From: Mesaphorura yosii
Taxonomy: Eukaryota; Arthropoda; Collembola; Poduromorpha; Tullbergiidae
Reading direction: 5' to 3'
Length of the DNA: 28,403 bases
Assembly (NCBI GenBank): GCA_009869945.1
Contig: WIXG01000659.1
Location: 1-28,403, forward strand
The translations under genes were made by a program, and so were the position numbers. Positions 1 through 10,541 of the stretch are shown here, one piece after another (position 1 is the first letter of the stretch; every line of letters begins with the position of its first letter). Below the pieces are notes generated by a model. That model ran no database searches, had not been told where the DNA came from, and worked only from the letters and a program-made list of their open reading frames with translations.

Positions 1-396
1 TGGACGCAGAAGTTTATCGTCTTTCTGAGGACTCAGGTAAACATGGATCGCGTTGCCCGCAACCCAGAACCGCGCCGCCCAACACCATACAAGGCCAAAA
101 GGCAGGTCCATTTTTGCATTCGCTTTCCAGCTGGTGTTTTTGCAGATGCAGACTGGAGTGATTAAGGTGAACTCATGGTCGTGCCCGGTTCGATTTGGGG
201 TACGTGAATAGCTACCAGTAAATTTTTTACAACCTTTACTTGCCTGTAGTTATCGGTATTTAGATTTCTAAACCATGTGCAGAAGGCATCTGCCCCTCAA
301 TGGGACTGGAAAGCTGGACTGAACTACCCCCACAATATGCGTTGGATTAAACCTAGACTTGTGTTCGAGATGCTGCGTTCCTTCAGTGTTCCATAG
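1..396 (+). other. Possible 3' end of a gene entering from the left edge
   Basis: From base 1 a frame is open to a plausible donor (CAG|GTAAAC, intron from 37). A plausible acceptor (TGTGCAG, ending at 282) leads in the same phase into an open stretch from 283 to a TAG at 394-396. An AATAAA lies at 635-640. The joined peptide (about 49 residues, with a W-D-W-K run near the join) matches no family I recognise. The first frame also simply runs on to a stop near 165 if it is not spliced. This could be chance; it is reported because the edge cuts off the evidence needed to decide. Confidence 0.2.
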
Positions 397-1135
397 GAAT
401 TGTATAGCCAATCTTGCTGGTACTACTCACGGTTGATATCAATCTACTTACCACTTCTTGGAGACTCATCCTTAATTAATCTTAACTTTTTGAATAGTTA
501 ATTGATGTTGCTGTCATTTCTTCTCTTCACGGACGCAAACTTCAACGTTTGTTTAAAATATCATCACACGTAATCTTACTTTCTAAATTGCTTTTGTAAA
601 GGTAAAATTGTAAAATTAATTGATTAGTGAGGTCAATAAAAAGTAGCTTCCAACTTTAGAGCAACTTGTATTTTCGTGTCATGTATAACAGGAATTTATG
701 AATTGAGCAATCCAATTCTCAGGAATTCCAAACACACAATTCCTTATCAGCTTGCAGTAACAGGATTCAGGCCTTATGTAACATGGTAGTGCCTGCGTAC
801 GAGTAACCCAATTCTCAAGGTTCCCGGATGCGGAATTAGGCACAATGGAATGAAGGCTTACGTCAGGTCCTTCCTTATCAGCGCTATATCATACACGCGA
901 TGCTCATGCTAAGTTTTAAAGCTTAGTCTATGGTCATTGGTCAGTTTCACAAGAAATTCAAATTCGCAAGAATGGGTTCAAGGACAACATTGACGTAAGG
1001 ACACACGTCCCAAATACTTTAGGAAATAATAAATTTAGAATTACTCGAATCAACAATCTAATCAGCAATTGGTGTGGCCTAATATATGGCATCGCTATTA
1101 TGGCACGGCACAATTCTGTTCCGTGTTCCCAGAGG
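397..1135. other. Gene-free stretch upstream of the lectin/VWA gene
   Basis: This stretch is AT-rich with many stops on both strands. Apart from the AATAAA at 635-640 there is only a loose repeat of the motif CCAATTCTCA (near 710 and 809), each copy followed by an AATTCC-like or GGTTCC-like block, and CCTTATCAG appears twice (about 742 and 872). This looks like degraded repeat sequence. No gene or RNA is recognised. Confidence 0.4.
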
Positions 1136-1144
1136 TATAAATAT
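1136..1144 (+). promoter_or_regulatory. TATA box of the lectin/VWA gene
   Basis: TATAAATAT lies 92 bp before the ATG at 1228. Transcription would start near 1166, giving a short 5' leader of about 60 nt. This fits a simple TATA promoter for a secreted effector-type gene. Start site inferred only. Confidence 0.55.
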
Positions 1145-1227
1145 GATCCCATTAATTTGACACCTATAGCATCGCAATTTTCACTTTCACATCCCAAAAC
1201 CCAAGCAAAGCAACTATCCATAACAGG

Positions 1228-2467
1228 ATGACGATCTCGCAAGTTTTGGCAGTCTGCCGCGTGTTCGCATTGGCGATCGTGCTCTTGCCCTCATCTGATG
1301 CTGAACTCGTACCAAGAACCTACCCAGGGCTCCAGTACATCGGTAGCGGCACTCAGGGTGGGACGATCAGAGACTACCACGTGAGCATTGGAAAGGTAAC
1401 GAGAACAGCAATACTTTTCTTTGCCAATCTTATGCGGCCTATTTTGAAATTTGAATTCTCTGCAAGGCAAACTGGGCCAGAGCCGAGGAGGATTGTTTCC
1501 AATCTACCCTCGGCGAAGGCTATCTAGTGGCGATCGAGTCCGAAGAAGAAGACAAGGTTGTGCATGACAGAGTCAGACACTCCGACACGGCGAAGATTGG
1601 AGGTAAGGATTGAGGTTGGTTTTAGCCGGTGTTGTGAATTTGACATTGATTTTTCGGGTTGCAGAGAATTTGTGGACTTCCGGAGCCTACGATTCGGCAT
1701 CCCGCACCTGGCGTTGGACTTCCACGGGGGAGAAATTCAGTTACGGTAACTGGGAGGATGGCCTGGAGCCAGGCATTGCTCCTCCCACGGCCCGAGTGGC
1801 ATTCAAGAGTGTTGACCGCTTCAATTACCATTGGACAGTACGACCCAACGATGCAGAGGAGAATTACTTCATTTGTGAGGTGCCAGCCTACAGGAATGAC
1901 ACCCCTGTGCCCTGCAGGCGCCAGAACGACCTCGTCATCGCCCTGGACGGCTCAAGCAGCATCAAACCCCCGGACTTTGTACTGGGTAAGGAATTTGCAG
2001 CTCTGTTGGCAGGCGCCTTTGGACCACCGCACGGACACGCCAAGAGTCGGCTGTCATTCATTGTGTTTTCTGCAACCTCTACGGTCATCGTACCCATCAA
2101 CCATGGGCTCACCCCTACCGAGATCGATGCAGCCATCCGAGCAGCTAGACACCCCGCCTCGGGGACAGCCACACACCTGGCAATTGACGACGCAATCGCT
2201 CAGCTGTCCAAAACCCCCAGCGGGGTGCCCAAGAAGCTGGTGGTGCTTACCGATGGTGCCTCAAACAACGCAACGCTGACCGCTCAGGCGGTTGCCAAGG
2301 CTGTTGCAGCGGGTGTGAAGTCATTTGCAGTGGGAATTGGGACCCTGAACATGGACGAGTTGCTGACCATTGGAGGAGGTGACCCTGCGAATGTATTCAC
2401 GACAGATACCTTCGAGGAGCTCGTGCAGCTGATTGCACCGGTATGCATCCGTGTTTGCAGACCCTGA
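1228..2467 (+). CDS. Secreted C-type lectin-like / von Willebrand factor A protein
   Basis: Exons 1228-1395, 1467-1602 and 1665-2467 join in frame into 368 residues; both introns are GT-AG. Residues 1-25 form a signal peptide with a hydrophobic core (LAIVLLP) and likely cleavage after SSDA. Residues about 40-175 are a C-type lectin-like domain: NWARAEEDC (Cys66), LVAIESEEE, a W-R-W core, GNWEDG and a closing FICE (Cys172). The usual inner Cys pair and the EPN/WND sugar-calcium motifs are missing (EPG and HWTV stand in their places). Residues about 189-360 are a VWA domain with a complete MIDAS: DGSSS at Asp196, a GTATHL threonine loop, and LTDGAS. The protein is probably extracellular and binds protein ligands through metal; immune recognition or adhesion is inference. 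An N-terminal lectin-like module fused to one VWA domain is uncommon in the families I know. Confidence 0.85.
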
Positions 2468-2597
2468 ATGGCTGGCAGGCGGCGGTCACCCTGAAATCTG
2501 AACCCCCCTCAGCAATGACTCAGACTCCCTATTGACAATTGATTCGATGTCCTGTCCTGGTTTGTGATTCTGATTTGAAGTATGGCGTGAGTAATTG

Positions 2598-2603
2598 AAT
2601 AAA
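2598..2603 (+). terminator. Poly(A) signal of the lectin/VWA gene
   Basis: AATAAA begins 131 bp after the stop at 2465-2467. It is the first canonical signal downstream, in an AT-rich 3' region. Confidence 0.6.
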
Positions 2604-3043
2604 CATTAGCATGAAAAATGAAAAATGCAGGATGTCTGTTCTCAATCCGTGGCAGATACTGGTAAGAGAATATCTTGACTTGTAAGAGCGAGCTAAGGCT
2701 TAATCCACGGATCATCATCGAGGATTAGGATCTGGATCATGCAACATGCATCATTTAAGCATTGACTCACTAAACAAATTTAGAGCGAGAGGCGAGTACC
2801 TTAATACATCTTTTCAATCTGGATTGAATGAAAATGCATGAAATCCACTTCAAACTTATTCAGCATGGGTAGTGTGTACGGGTACTAAGAATTTGCCCAT
2901 GCACAATATTTCGGCGCAAATGACAATGACTCAAACGGGTTAAATGTGCAATAAGTTGTCCACTTGTCCTTTCTAAGTCGATTAATAAGCATTTACTATT
3001 TCTCTACAGCGCACACACATTTGAAAGAAGCTTAAAAATTCAT
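2604..3043. other. Intergenic, no gene seen
   Basis: AT-rich sequence between the 3' end of the lectin/VWA gene and the stop codon of the minus-strand frame at 3044. Stops occur in every frame. No canonical TTTATT (minus-strand poly(A) signal) was seen close to 3044. Confidence 0.4.
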
Positions 3044-3621
3044 TTAAGAGTCAGTAATTTTGGAGAAAATATTTGGGAACAGGTCTTGTTTCTTGTCCAG
3101 TTCACTCAAGGCGCTGTTCTCTGCCCGCCGTTTCTCGTATACTAGTTGGAGTCTCTGGTGGAGGAGCAAGAACTGGTACAAGTAGAGAGCATGAGGCATT
3201 TCGGGGCTCAAGCGGACAGCGTGGTCCTGCTCAAACTCTTGCACTATTTCGCCCAATCCCAGCTTCACAAGCCGCACCATCCCATGCACGTGACTGTATG
3301 CGTCGACGTCAGAGACGCTCCGGGTCCGCTCAAAGTCGATAAGGTGCCGAATCCGGTCTTCCATTTTTGCTTCAAGCCATTTTACCTGCTCCCAGTTCAG
3401 CCTGACTCCGCCTTCATACCACGTGCTGACTCGTGCCCGTGCTCCTCAAGTTCTGGTATTGGCATCCACGTCTCAAAGTGCGGAGGCTTAGCCAAGCCCT
3501 GACGGGGCAACTCGGCGCCCTCCATAAGGGGCAGCCAATCGGGAGTCGCCGAAGCTCCTCGCGTGAACTCCCGAAGCAGATCGGCATTGAGCAGACGAAG
3601 CGGCGGGATGACGGCATCCAT
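3044..3621 (-). pseudogene. Unrecognised small protein with a frame break
   Basis: Two minus-strand frames abut. The first runs from an ATG at 3621 (MDAVIPPLRLLNADLLREF) to a stop near 3397. The second is open upstream to about 3430 (WYEGGVRLNWEQVKWLEAK) and runs to a stop at 3044. Together they would give a helical, soluble protein of about 190 residues with no signal peptide or membrane segment. Both halves look like real protein, but the frame changes by one base between about 3415 and 3435. Explanations: a true frameshift (pseudogene), a one-base sequence error, or a very short intron; a 44-nt GT-AG intron at about 3425-3468 would restore the frame but is shorter than any other here, has a poor donor and would delete a protein-like stretch. 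I do not recognise the family. Confidence 0.4.
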
Positions 3622-4189
3622 TGTGCTCACAACCCCGTCTGAATTCTACCCAGGCAGAGCAGCGCAACAACGCAGAAGACGAGAATTGACGCGACGCGAA
3701 TTTGAAACTCATGAAATGAAAACGTTTTTGTAAATACTCGTACGTTTCGCCTATCTTTCTTTGTGCAAAACTTAATACCAGAGCGTAGTTCAGACAGAGC
3801 ACCAGCAAATTTTGTGAACACTGACTTAACTTGTTTCCTGACGTAATTAATTGATTTTCTGTTAATAAAACTTTCTCTGGACCCTGCAACTGTGCCTGTA
3901 TTCCTCATCATACAATATTGGTCATTCGGAGCCGGATTATGGACGTCTTTGCATCTTAAATAGGTAAACATTCGAGTTAAATAGACAACACAGAGTAAAT
4001 CCAAAGTACTAGGAACCGAAATTTTTAAAAGTCTCTTCCCATTTGCAGGTACTTGGATCGTATCAAATGGATCCAATCAAATCCTCCCCGTCAGCGCTGC
4101 CCCTGAATGCCATTAGTACGATAATGGAGTGGGTTAGTCAACCTAGCACTTTAGCAGAGTGTTTTTGTCTTACAGAGTTAGTACTTGCT
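3622..4189. other. Intergenic, no gene seen
   Basis: This holds the presumed upstream region of the minus-strand frame and of the plus-strand receptor gene, which are divergent. Open frames here (for example 3627-4076 on the minus strand) have no protein-like composition or recognisable motif. Confidence 0.4.
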
Positions 4190-4197
4190 TATATATA
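4190..4197 (+). promoter_or_regulatory. TATA-like element before the receptor gene
   Basis: TATATATA lies 83 bp before the ATG at 4280, a spacing similar to that of the lectin/VWA gene. The region is AT-rich, so chance is possible. Confidence 0.35.
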
Positions 4198-4279
4198 CGC
4201 ATGGCCAGAATACTTCTTGAGAAAGTTTTGGTGAGTAAGTCCCATCCAGTGGTCCACTACTTTCCCATTGGCAAGCAAC

Positions 4280-5589
4280 ATGATTTTCGAACCCAAAACC
4301 TTGATGTGGATCGATCTGGCATTACGTGGAGCTGCCAGATTTGGTAGTTTCCCTATTATACTTGATCAAGAGAAACGTCGTTGTTTTCAATACAATAGGT
4401 CCACACAATTTCGTGCACATTTCATGTTTAACGTTGTGCTCAGTCTTGTTAGTCTGATTATGATCCCCGTATTATTGTATGGTGGTTACTTTATGCTTGT
4501 CATGTCTAAACTTCCACTTAGCGTGTTTATGTTTGGTATCATCGCACTTCTCTTCCTCGCCGCCAGCATGTTTGTGGACTTTCTGTTTGGATGGTCACCT
4601 TCTGCTGAATCGTTTGTCTACCTTTTGAACAGCGTGCTGATCCTGGAGCATAGGCATACTGAAAGTAAGAACTCAACTTGCTGTACTAAGCTAAGTACGG
4701 CACCTGTTAATTGCATTTACATATCCTGAAATTGGTAGGATTGCTTTCGTGCTATCGGACAGAAAAAGAAAAGGCGTATTCTCTGATGCCAGGCGCTCTC
4801 CTGAGACAACTTCTACGGGCCATCAACATACTCATGCTTTGGTGTTTGCTTCCAGCCTTGATTCTGGTCGTTCCAATCTATTTGTACTACCTATTCCCAG
4901 TTTTGACAATCATACTCCAAACTGTGGGTATCCAAATTTCATCTGGAATTATGTACGCAGTAGTCCTGCTGGTATACTGTGACTATGTGTATATGGCGAC
5001 GATACTTGTGTTGAAGTGGAATGCATTACTCTTCATAACTGCCACGCTCGCATTTAACCTTATTAAAATGCTGCGTGTCCAACTGATCAGTCCATCACTC
5101 CGGTCTCCACTTCTAACCAGTACTCTACTTCATATATACACCACCCTGAGTTTACTCAGCGACTTTTTGATGGAGTTTACAGTAGTGATGTGGTCTGGTG
5201 GTGTTTTGATGGCGATCTGTATTTCTGCCATTACCTTGTTCTTAGCATTGTCTCATAACCAGGGTCTATTTCAACGAATCGTATGTCTGACTATCCTTGG
5301 AGCATGTTCATTCGCTGCTTTCCTACTTCATGTCTTGGGAATTGCACCTGCAGCCTCCGAGGAGCTGCTCCAGCACTGGAAAGCAGAGCGCTTGGTCAAA
5401 CATCAAAAACAAGACTCATCACTCGAATGGAAGATTATAAAAAGAAGATTCAAAACTCTTCGTCCCATCAAAGTCAGTTTCGGATCGACGTACGCTGTGA
5501 CTGACACAAGTGTGATGACGTACTGGGACACAATTATCGATAAGACGATCTTTCTCTTTTGTTTGTTTCAATCCACTAAGGTTGTGTAA
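4280..5589 (+). CDS. Seven-transmembrane chemoreceptor-like protein (gustatory receptor type)
   Basis: Exons 4280-4664 and 4739-5589 join (GTAAG donor, TAG acceptor, phase 1) into 411 residues, the usual length for insect-type gustatory/odorant receptors. The start is the first ATG of the frame (MIFEPKTLMWIDLALRG), followed by a cytoplasm-like segment with FGSFPI and a basic stretch, then about seven hydrophobic helices (about residues 55-80, 85-110, 165-195, 205-235, 240-260, 300-325, 330-355). There is no signal peptide, as expected for receptors with a cytoplasmic N-terminus. The C-terminal segment has an FGSTYAVTD...MTYWDTIID stretch before the last hydrophobic helix, resembling the conserved end of this family. 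The protein would be a ligand-gated ion channel subunit in sensory neurons. It is much diverged from the two receptors at the right end, so it belongs to another subfamily. Ligand unknown. Confidence 0.65.
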
Positions 5590-6086
5590 TGCAAAGGCAA
5601 TACTTAAGTAATTCTTATTAGTCTCACAGTCCTAATGCATGACACGCACCAATTTACCAAAGAAGAATGCGAGGGGGGAAAGACGGCTTCCTCCACCGTT
5701 GACGGCTCTGGTTGGAGTCGTTGGAAAAATTATGCCGAAAGAAACGAGACTCAGCGAAGGCTCACTTCGTCAAAAGGTGATGATTGCACGATAATCAATG
5801 CAGACGCCGCGACCAGCACCAGAATCGAAGGGAAGAGGAGCGGCCAGGATCCGCCATCAATCGCCAGCGCCGACCCTCAAGATCGAGCGACAAGTTATCA
5901 AAGTAAAGAGCGGCATTCGTCCGCCAAAATTACAGGAAAAATAGTGTTACACGCAAGTGGCTTATCTACAACAAAATTCTAAGCAACCTTTAATATTTTG
6001 ACTTTGCACACACATACGAACAAATTCAAGTCTAGTCGGTTAACATAATAACAATGCAGTCGCCGTCGTAATTATAATTGTTCTGA
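5590..6086. other. 3' region between receptor and TMEM223, no gene seen
   Basis: The two flanking genes converge here. An open frame of 115 codons (5635-5982, +) is rich in Ser, Thr, Lys and Glu and has no recognisable domain, intron or poly(A) signal. It is more likely 3' untranslated sequence of the receptor gene or chance. Confidence 0.4.
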
Positions 6087-7117
6087 TCAGTCTAAATTCC
6101 TCCTACGACCCACTGTGCTGTCGAATAGTTCCGGTCTTCGAAATCGGCCGTTTCGGAGATCAATTTTGTACGTGAGTGCGTGGCCTTTGACACGAAGCTT
6201 CATGCTGGGGAAGAGACGATTTTGTCTCGATCCCTCGGCACTGACCTGAGCAGGAAAAGCAAAAACAACGTTGATTACCTTTAAAAGGTTTATAAAATAT
6301 TGCTCAGTGCGCATTCACGACTCACCTCGTTCACAAGCACTTCGACGTACCGATGTCGACCAAATGGAGCATACGTGACTATCGTGGCGGCTCGAGGGTC
6401 TCTCCGTAGAACGATGTAGTGAACACTTCGGTAAATGAAGAGCCAAGTCAAGCCCAGAAATATGTAACCTAATACAAACGCCCCCGTTTGAAGGCTGTCC
6501 TTCAGTTTTGGGTCTCCCAAATTGACTCTTCTCCAGAAAGGCAACTCTTCCTCGTCTTCGGGTTTGTCCGGGATAGACAGCTTTTCAAATCTTTCCTCTG
6601 CCGCCGAGTCTGAAGTGGGTCGACTCGCCGGCGCCGAAGTCGAGGACGCAGAAGTATCTCTGAGCCCACCCAACGCGAAAGCGGTGGCACCGAAGAACAC
6701 GAGTTGGAGGACAGACAGGAAACTGAGCTTCTTGAAGTAGTCTGGAGTGCCCTGCTCGTAGATGATCACGTCCTTCTGCTGTGGCTGTGAGTCCTTGTCT
6801 TCAGTACTCGTGCTTGTGCTCGTTAATTCTGAAGCTCGTGAAGCTGGAGGCGAGGAACCGCTGGGGCTGAGACTCAAGGACGATGTGGACAAACTTCTTC
6901 CGGTCAGCAACACAAGAGTGATGTCAGATCGAAGTGGCCGTGGCACAGGAAGTGTGGCATAATTATGGCTGATCAATGTGGCGATGGAGTAAGAACATTG
7001 ATGGCGTGGACGTGGCGGGCGTAAAGCATTGAATGAGTAAAGTTGAACACGATTTAGGTTGAAGGCTTGTCGTGCGATGAGTGCAGTTCCAATTTTGATG
7101 AGGCCGACGGAAATCAT
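6087..7117 (-). CDS. TMEM223: Transmembrane protein 223, mitochondrial inner-membrane factor
   Basis: Exon 1 (7117-6326) and exon 2 (6245-6087) join at a GTGAG donor and CAG acceptor, phase 0, into 316 residues. The C-terminal half matches TMEM223: DVIIYEQGTPDYF, a first membrane helix (VLQLVFFGATAFALGG), a second (GAFVLGYIFLGLTWLFIY), RSVHYIVLR, TYAPFG, then exon 2 with MKLRVKGHALTYKIDL and the diagnostic ending ELFDSTVGRRRNL. Human TMEM223 (about 200 residues, from memory) ends in nearly the same way (KLFDNTVG). Human TMEM223 has been linked to cytochrome c oxidase (COX1) biogenesis. The first about 115 residues are extra: an Arg-containing, acid-free N-terminus suited to mitochondrial import, then a Ser/Thr-rich linker. 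A second low-complexity insert (Ser/Ala/Thr, then acidic) lies between the helices. Transcribed in tandem with ZFAND1. Confidence 0.9.
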
Positions 7118-7341
7118 GCTTCATGAAAAGATGGCACTGTAAACAAATATATAAACCCAGATAAGCATATCATTTTGAGACTGGTTGGATTCTAATCATT
7201 CCGATCCCGTCCTGCATTCCTGACTTCATAAGCGCAAAGGAATTCACAATTCTTAGCAGAATCCCGTTTAAAAGATTGTTTTCACGCGGAATAAACATCT
7301 TCATTCTTCCAAGACTTTGCATTAGTGTGAACAGCTTAAAA

Positions 7342-7347
7342 TTTATT
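7342..7347 (-). terminator. AATAAA overlapping the ZFAND1 stop codon
   Basis: On the minus strand the end reads GAATAAAT, so AATAAA covers the TAA stop. No second canonical signal was found before TMEM223 begins at 7117, so this may be the working poly(A) signal. Confidence 0.35.
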
Positions 7348-8240
7348 CATCCAAGTACTTAAATACCAAATCATCTCCATCGGTCACAATTCCTGCCTCA
7401 AGTAATTCATTAAATATTTTATCAGACGGTTTAGAAAGGCACATTTCTCCTTTGAATAAATGTAGTTTAGGAGCTTCTGGCTGATTATTGCGGTTCTTAA
7501 TTCTTGCTTCTCTCGCAGTCACGTCGATGATTTTCCCTAGGCTCCATCGTTTTGACAGGAACAGGTCCAACGGCTTGGGATTTTGCTGCTTGTTGGGGCA
7601 ATCGATGGAGAAGAAGACTCGCTCGGTGACTGGAACTGAATTGTCGCCTTTTGCACGGCCCTTCAGCTTCATTAAAGCCAGTTTGGCAGCCATCGCACTT
7701 TTGTGACCGCCTGCCGACTGCGCTTCCTTCAGGCTGGACGCGATCTGCTCCTGAAGTTGATTCTGAATTTGCTTGGTGGTTGCCGTCTTCTGGTCGACTC
7801 TTTCGTTGATCTTTTCGCTTTCCTCTTGAATACGTTTCAACGATGGACAACTGCACAATTAAAGTTCGTTAATCGTTAGTTTTCACTCAAATCGTATCTT
7901 CTTAATTCTTAATTAGTGAGTTCTTAAGTTCTTACTCGTGTTGATTTGCATGTCGATGGCTCAGGCAGAAATGCTGGCAACACTCCGTGCAGTTGATCAC
8001 AACCACTTCTTTCACATCACATTTAGTATACGTGCACTTGTACAGTTCAACCTTATCTCGTTTCTCAACGTCGGAATCAGACAAGACGTTGTTTGGAACT
8101 TTGGTGCAGTCGTGAGCTTCCGGTGGGTTGTGGTGCTGAGTGCAGAATATTTGGTGGCAGTACACGCATTCCGTTGGAAGGAAATCGAGTTGAGCACAGT
8201 CTTTCACTCCGCATTGGGTTCCGAGCTTTGGAAATTCCAT
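7343..8240 (-). CDS. ZFAND1: AN1-type zinc finger protein 1 (stress-granule clearance factor)
   Basis: Exon 1 (8240-7936) and exon 2 (7850-7343) join (GTAAG donor, TGTGCAG acceptor, phase 2) into 270 residues, against 268 for human ZFAND1 from memory. Residues about 10-45 form the first AN1 zinc finger (Cys10, Cys15, Cys25, Cys28, Cys33, a His pair, Cys45). Residues about 69-105 form the second (YKCTYTKCDV...INCTECCQHFCLSHRH), whose last ligands straddle the intron (HANQHDC). A Gln/Glu-rich helix follows (about 110-145), then a KLALMKLKGRAKGD motif and a ubiquitin-like domain with RWSLGKIID. In human cells ZFAND1 brings p97/VCP and the 26S proteasome to arsenite-induced stress granules. The gene looks intact. 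An AATAAA on the coding strand overlaps the stop codon (7342-7347); if used it would leave an unusually short 3' UTR. Confidence 0.93.
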
Positions 8241-10517
8241 GGCGTGGCGTGGCTTGAATTGATCAGATCAGAAGGCGTTGTTAGTTGTGCTTGTTGGTTC
8301 TTCAGTAAAGAAGCAACGGTTCGATATTCGATTCTAGTTCTAAAATGGTACACTTTCGGGCGGGTATTGACCGATAATCATCAACTAACGTCAACTTACT
8401 GTAGTGTAATTGGTTCTAAATCGCGCTTCGATAATGCCGGTGTTCAATACTTAAGGAAATTAAGTGAATGACATGGCTTACCGAATCTTCCTTTGTTGTA
8501 AGTGTCAAGATAAAGAAATGCAGGGTCTCCAGACTATCTTCGTTCCAACCAATTGCAATCCAATCAGTCAACTAGTTCCTCGATGTGGAAATTCTAAGAT
8601 ACAGATTGGGCAACAATTAGCAACACCTTGCACGCGTTCACCTCACCGGTTAAAAACGAATCCATTAACCTAACAATTGCAGAAGTACTTACCATACAAC
8701 CCCCGATTAAAGCATATTCTTAGATAAACAAGTACCGAACGATCTAGCGAACAGGCTAATTTACTAATTTAATCACCACAAATGTCTACTTCTTTGCTCG
8801 GAATGTACTGACCTGTGAAGTCAATTTTGTAAATGGAAGCAAACCCAACTCTTTGAACGGGATTTGAACGCGCGTGAGATCCACACTTTTTGGTGATGAA
8901 ATGAAATGATCAGTCAAGGAAAGTGCAGCTCACGGGCTTCTCAATTTACGGCCAATCTTTAATTAGTCTACCACTTCCAGTGGTTTGGTCCTTCGTCCAT
9001 TCATGGTTAGGTTAGCGATAAATGATTACTGAATAATTTCGGCAGGATGCCCACATGTTCGAGACATTCTCCTCATTGTAAACCATACTTCGAACTGTAA
9101 GACGCTGTTAAGTCTCCTCTGAACAGTGAATCTGTTTTTTAGACTCATCCAAACAAAAACGAAAAGGCAGTGATCTCTGCAGCATAAATTCAATGGAAAT
9201 TACTGCAAACTGCAGAGATTGCGACCGCAGCAGTTTCAATTTACTGTTCCATACGGCCGCGGCTGACTCACCTGACATGCTGAATGGCCAGGCTAATTAA
9301 ATTCGCACATCGCGAACTTCAAGCAATTAGCATTGGGCGGGGTTTTTCTCGCACGACATTATCTGAAAGTGATTGATGTCCAAGTTTCCCAAATAAACAG
9401 GCTACACGTACGCGTACGAGCGAGCAATTAAAATACCAATACTTCATGTTGCAATTTGACTTTGCTGCGGTCAGATCCAGATTTTGGGGAAGCCGCATTG
9501 AAAAACCCAACACAACAGCTGACCTGCTTAATGCCGACACAATGCTTGCGAACATTGCTAAGCGTTGCGCTGCGGTGTAGTGGCGTGATTTTGATCGATT
9601 TCCTTTTTCTATTAAATTAAATCGTAACATGCTTCGTGCTTCCAAAATCATACACAGCATTGTCAGTTGTCAGTCCTGAGTTCTGAGTTCAGTTCAAATT
9701 ACAAATGGCAAAAAGCAGGCTGATAAAGCCGCCAAGTGTTTTCCAGCGCTGGCGTTGGCGCGGTGCTTTACTGGAGTGATTTGCTTTACAAGTTCAAGTC
9801 GAGCACTTGCAAGCTGCATGTCGCATGTGAAGTGATTAAATTCAAACCTTCCAGGCTAAAAATACAATCAGGCGACGGGAATCAGGCGAGCATCGAACTG
9901 ACATGTGGACAGCCCAGAATGAGTCCAGAATGCAGAGCAGAACAGGAGAACAGATGATGATAATTATCAGATCGAGCGCGAGAACGACAGTGGTCACAAG
10001 CTGCATTGATGACACGGCCGTCCTCGACCTGAAGAAGAGTCACGTCAGACGAATTAACGAGTCAAGCGTTCGTTGCACAAGTGCTAGTGGAGTGATCATA
10101 CGTCACGAGCTGCCAAAGTGAATTTATATGCATACGATATGATTCCAGCTGCTGAATGCTGGAAAGCATGCAGAATCCTCATGACAGCTCAGCGAAATGA
10201 TTACGACTGCGACTCCGCGTACGAGCGAATGGCGAACGTGGTCATGGGCTCGAGTAATGACCAACTGACAAACTGGAACTGACAGTGGTGTGATATGTGA
10301 TTCGATTCAATACGCAGCGGTACGGATGGACGAATGACTGATTGATCGAGTGACCGAGACCAAGACCGAGACCGCTCGTTGGAGAAAAGGCTTACAGCCT
10401 ACAGTGCACTAATCTAATCTGTATCTGTACTCACTTGCATGCTGAGAACTTGTGCTTGTACTATTCATATTTTGGAGTACAACAGGGCACATTTGCGAAT
10501 TCGAGCACGGAGTATTC
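8241..10517. other. 2.3-kb gene-free stretch before the fatty acid synthase promoter
   Basis: No open frame here looks like protein. It contains short palindromes (such as CGTACGCGTACG at 9407-9418), an inverted repeat at 9173-9219, and CpG-containing words such as ACGCGTA that recur across the window. It presumably holds upstream regulatory DNA of ZFAND1 and of the synthase gene. Confidence 0.4.
9173..9219. repeat. 10-bp inverted repeat around PstI-like CTGCAG cores
   Basis: ATCTCTGCAG (9173-9182) and its exact reverse complement CTGCAGAGAT (9210-9219) flank a 27-bp AT-rich spacer. The same half-site with one more base, CTGCAGAGATT, returns at about 14127 just before the first coding exon of the synthase. 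GCAGAGATTACGACCG at about 12838 closely resembles GCAGAGATTGCGACCG at 9212. A repeated regulatory word is possible. Confidence 0.4.
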
Positions 10518-10533
10518 GTAATTCGCGAATTAC
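10518..10533. promoter_or_regulatory. 16-bp perfect palindrome upstream of the synthase TATA box
   Basis: GTAATTCGCGAATTAC is perfectly self-complementary and ends 8 bp before the TATA box at 10542. A partial copy (GCGAATTCG) lies at about 10496. A dimeric DNA-binding protein site is a reasonable guess; no specific factor is identified. Confidence 0.45.
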
Positions 10534-10541
10534 TTGGCGAG

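Noticed and set aside
1..165. Unspliced open frame at the left edge as a transposon fragment
   Set aside because: Fewer than 60 codons, no recognisable transposase or reverse-transcriptase motif and no terminal repeats.
1659..2279. 206-codon plus-strand frame overlapping the VWA region
   Set aside because: A shadow in another frame; the frame with the lectin-like and VWA motifs and matching splice sites is the real one.
3627..4076. 149-codon minus-strand open frame
   Set aside because: AT-rich sequence with no motif, out of frame with the better-looking frame at 3044-3621.
5635..5982. 115-codon plus-strand open frame after the first receptor gene
   Set aside because: Low-complexity Ser/Thr/Lys/Glu composition, no domain, no promoter or poly(A) signal of its own. 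Splicing it to the receptor in phase meets a stop at once. Most likely 3' untranslated sequence.
8861..8890. tRNA T-arm-like sequence on the minus strand (GCGTTCAAATCCCG)
   Set aside because: The loop resembles a tRNA T-arm, but I could find no matching acceptor stem, D-arm or anticodon arm at the right spacing.
9319..9660. 113-codon minus-strand open frame
   Set aside because: Composition is not protein-like, there is no recognisable motif, and it lies in probable upstream DNA.
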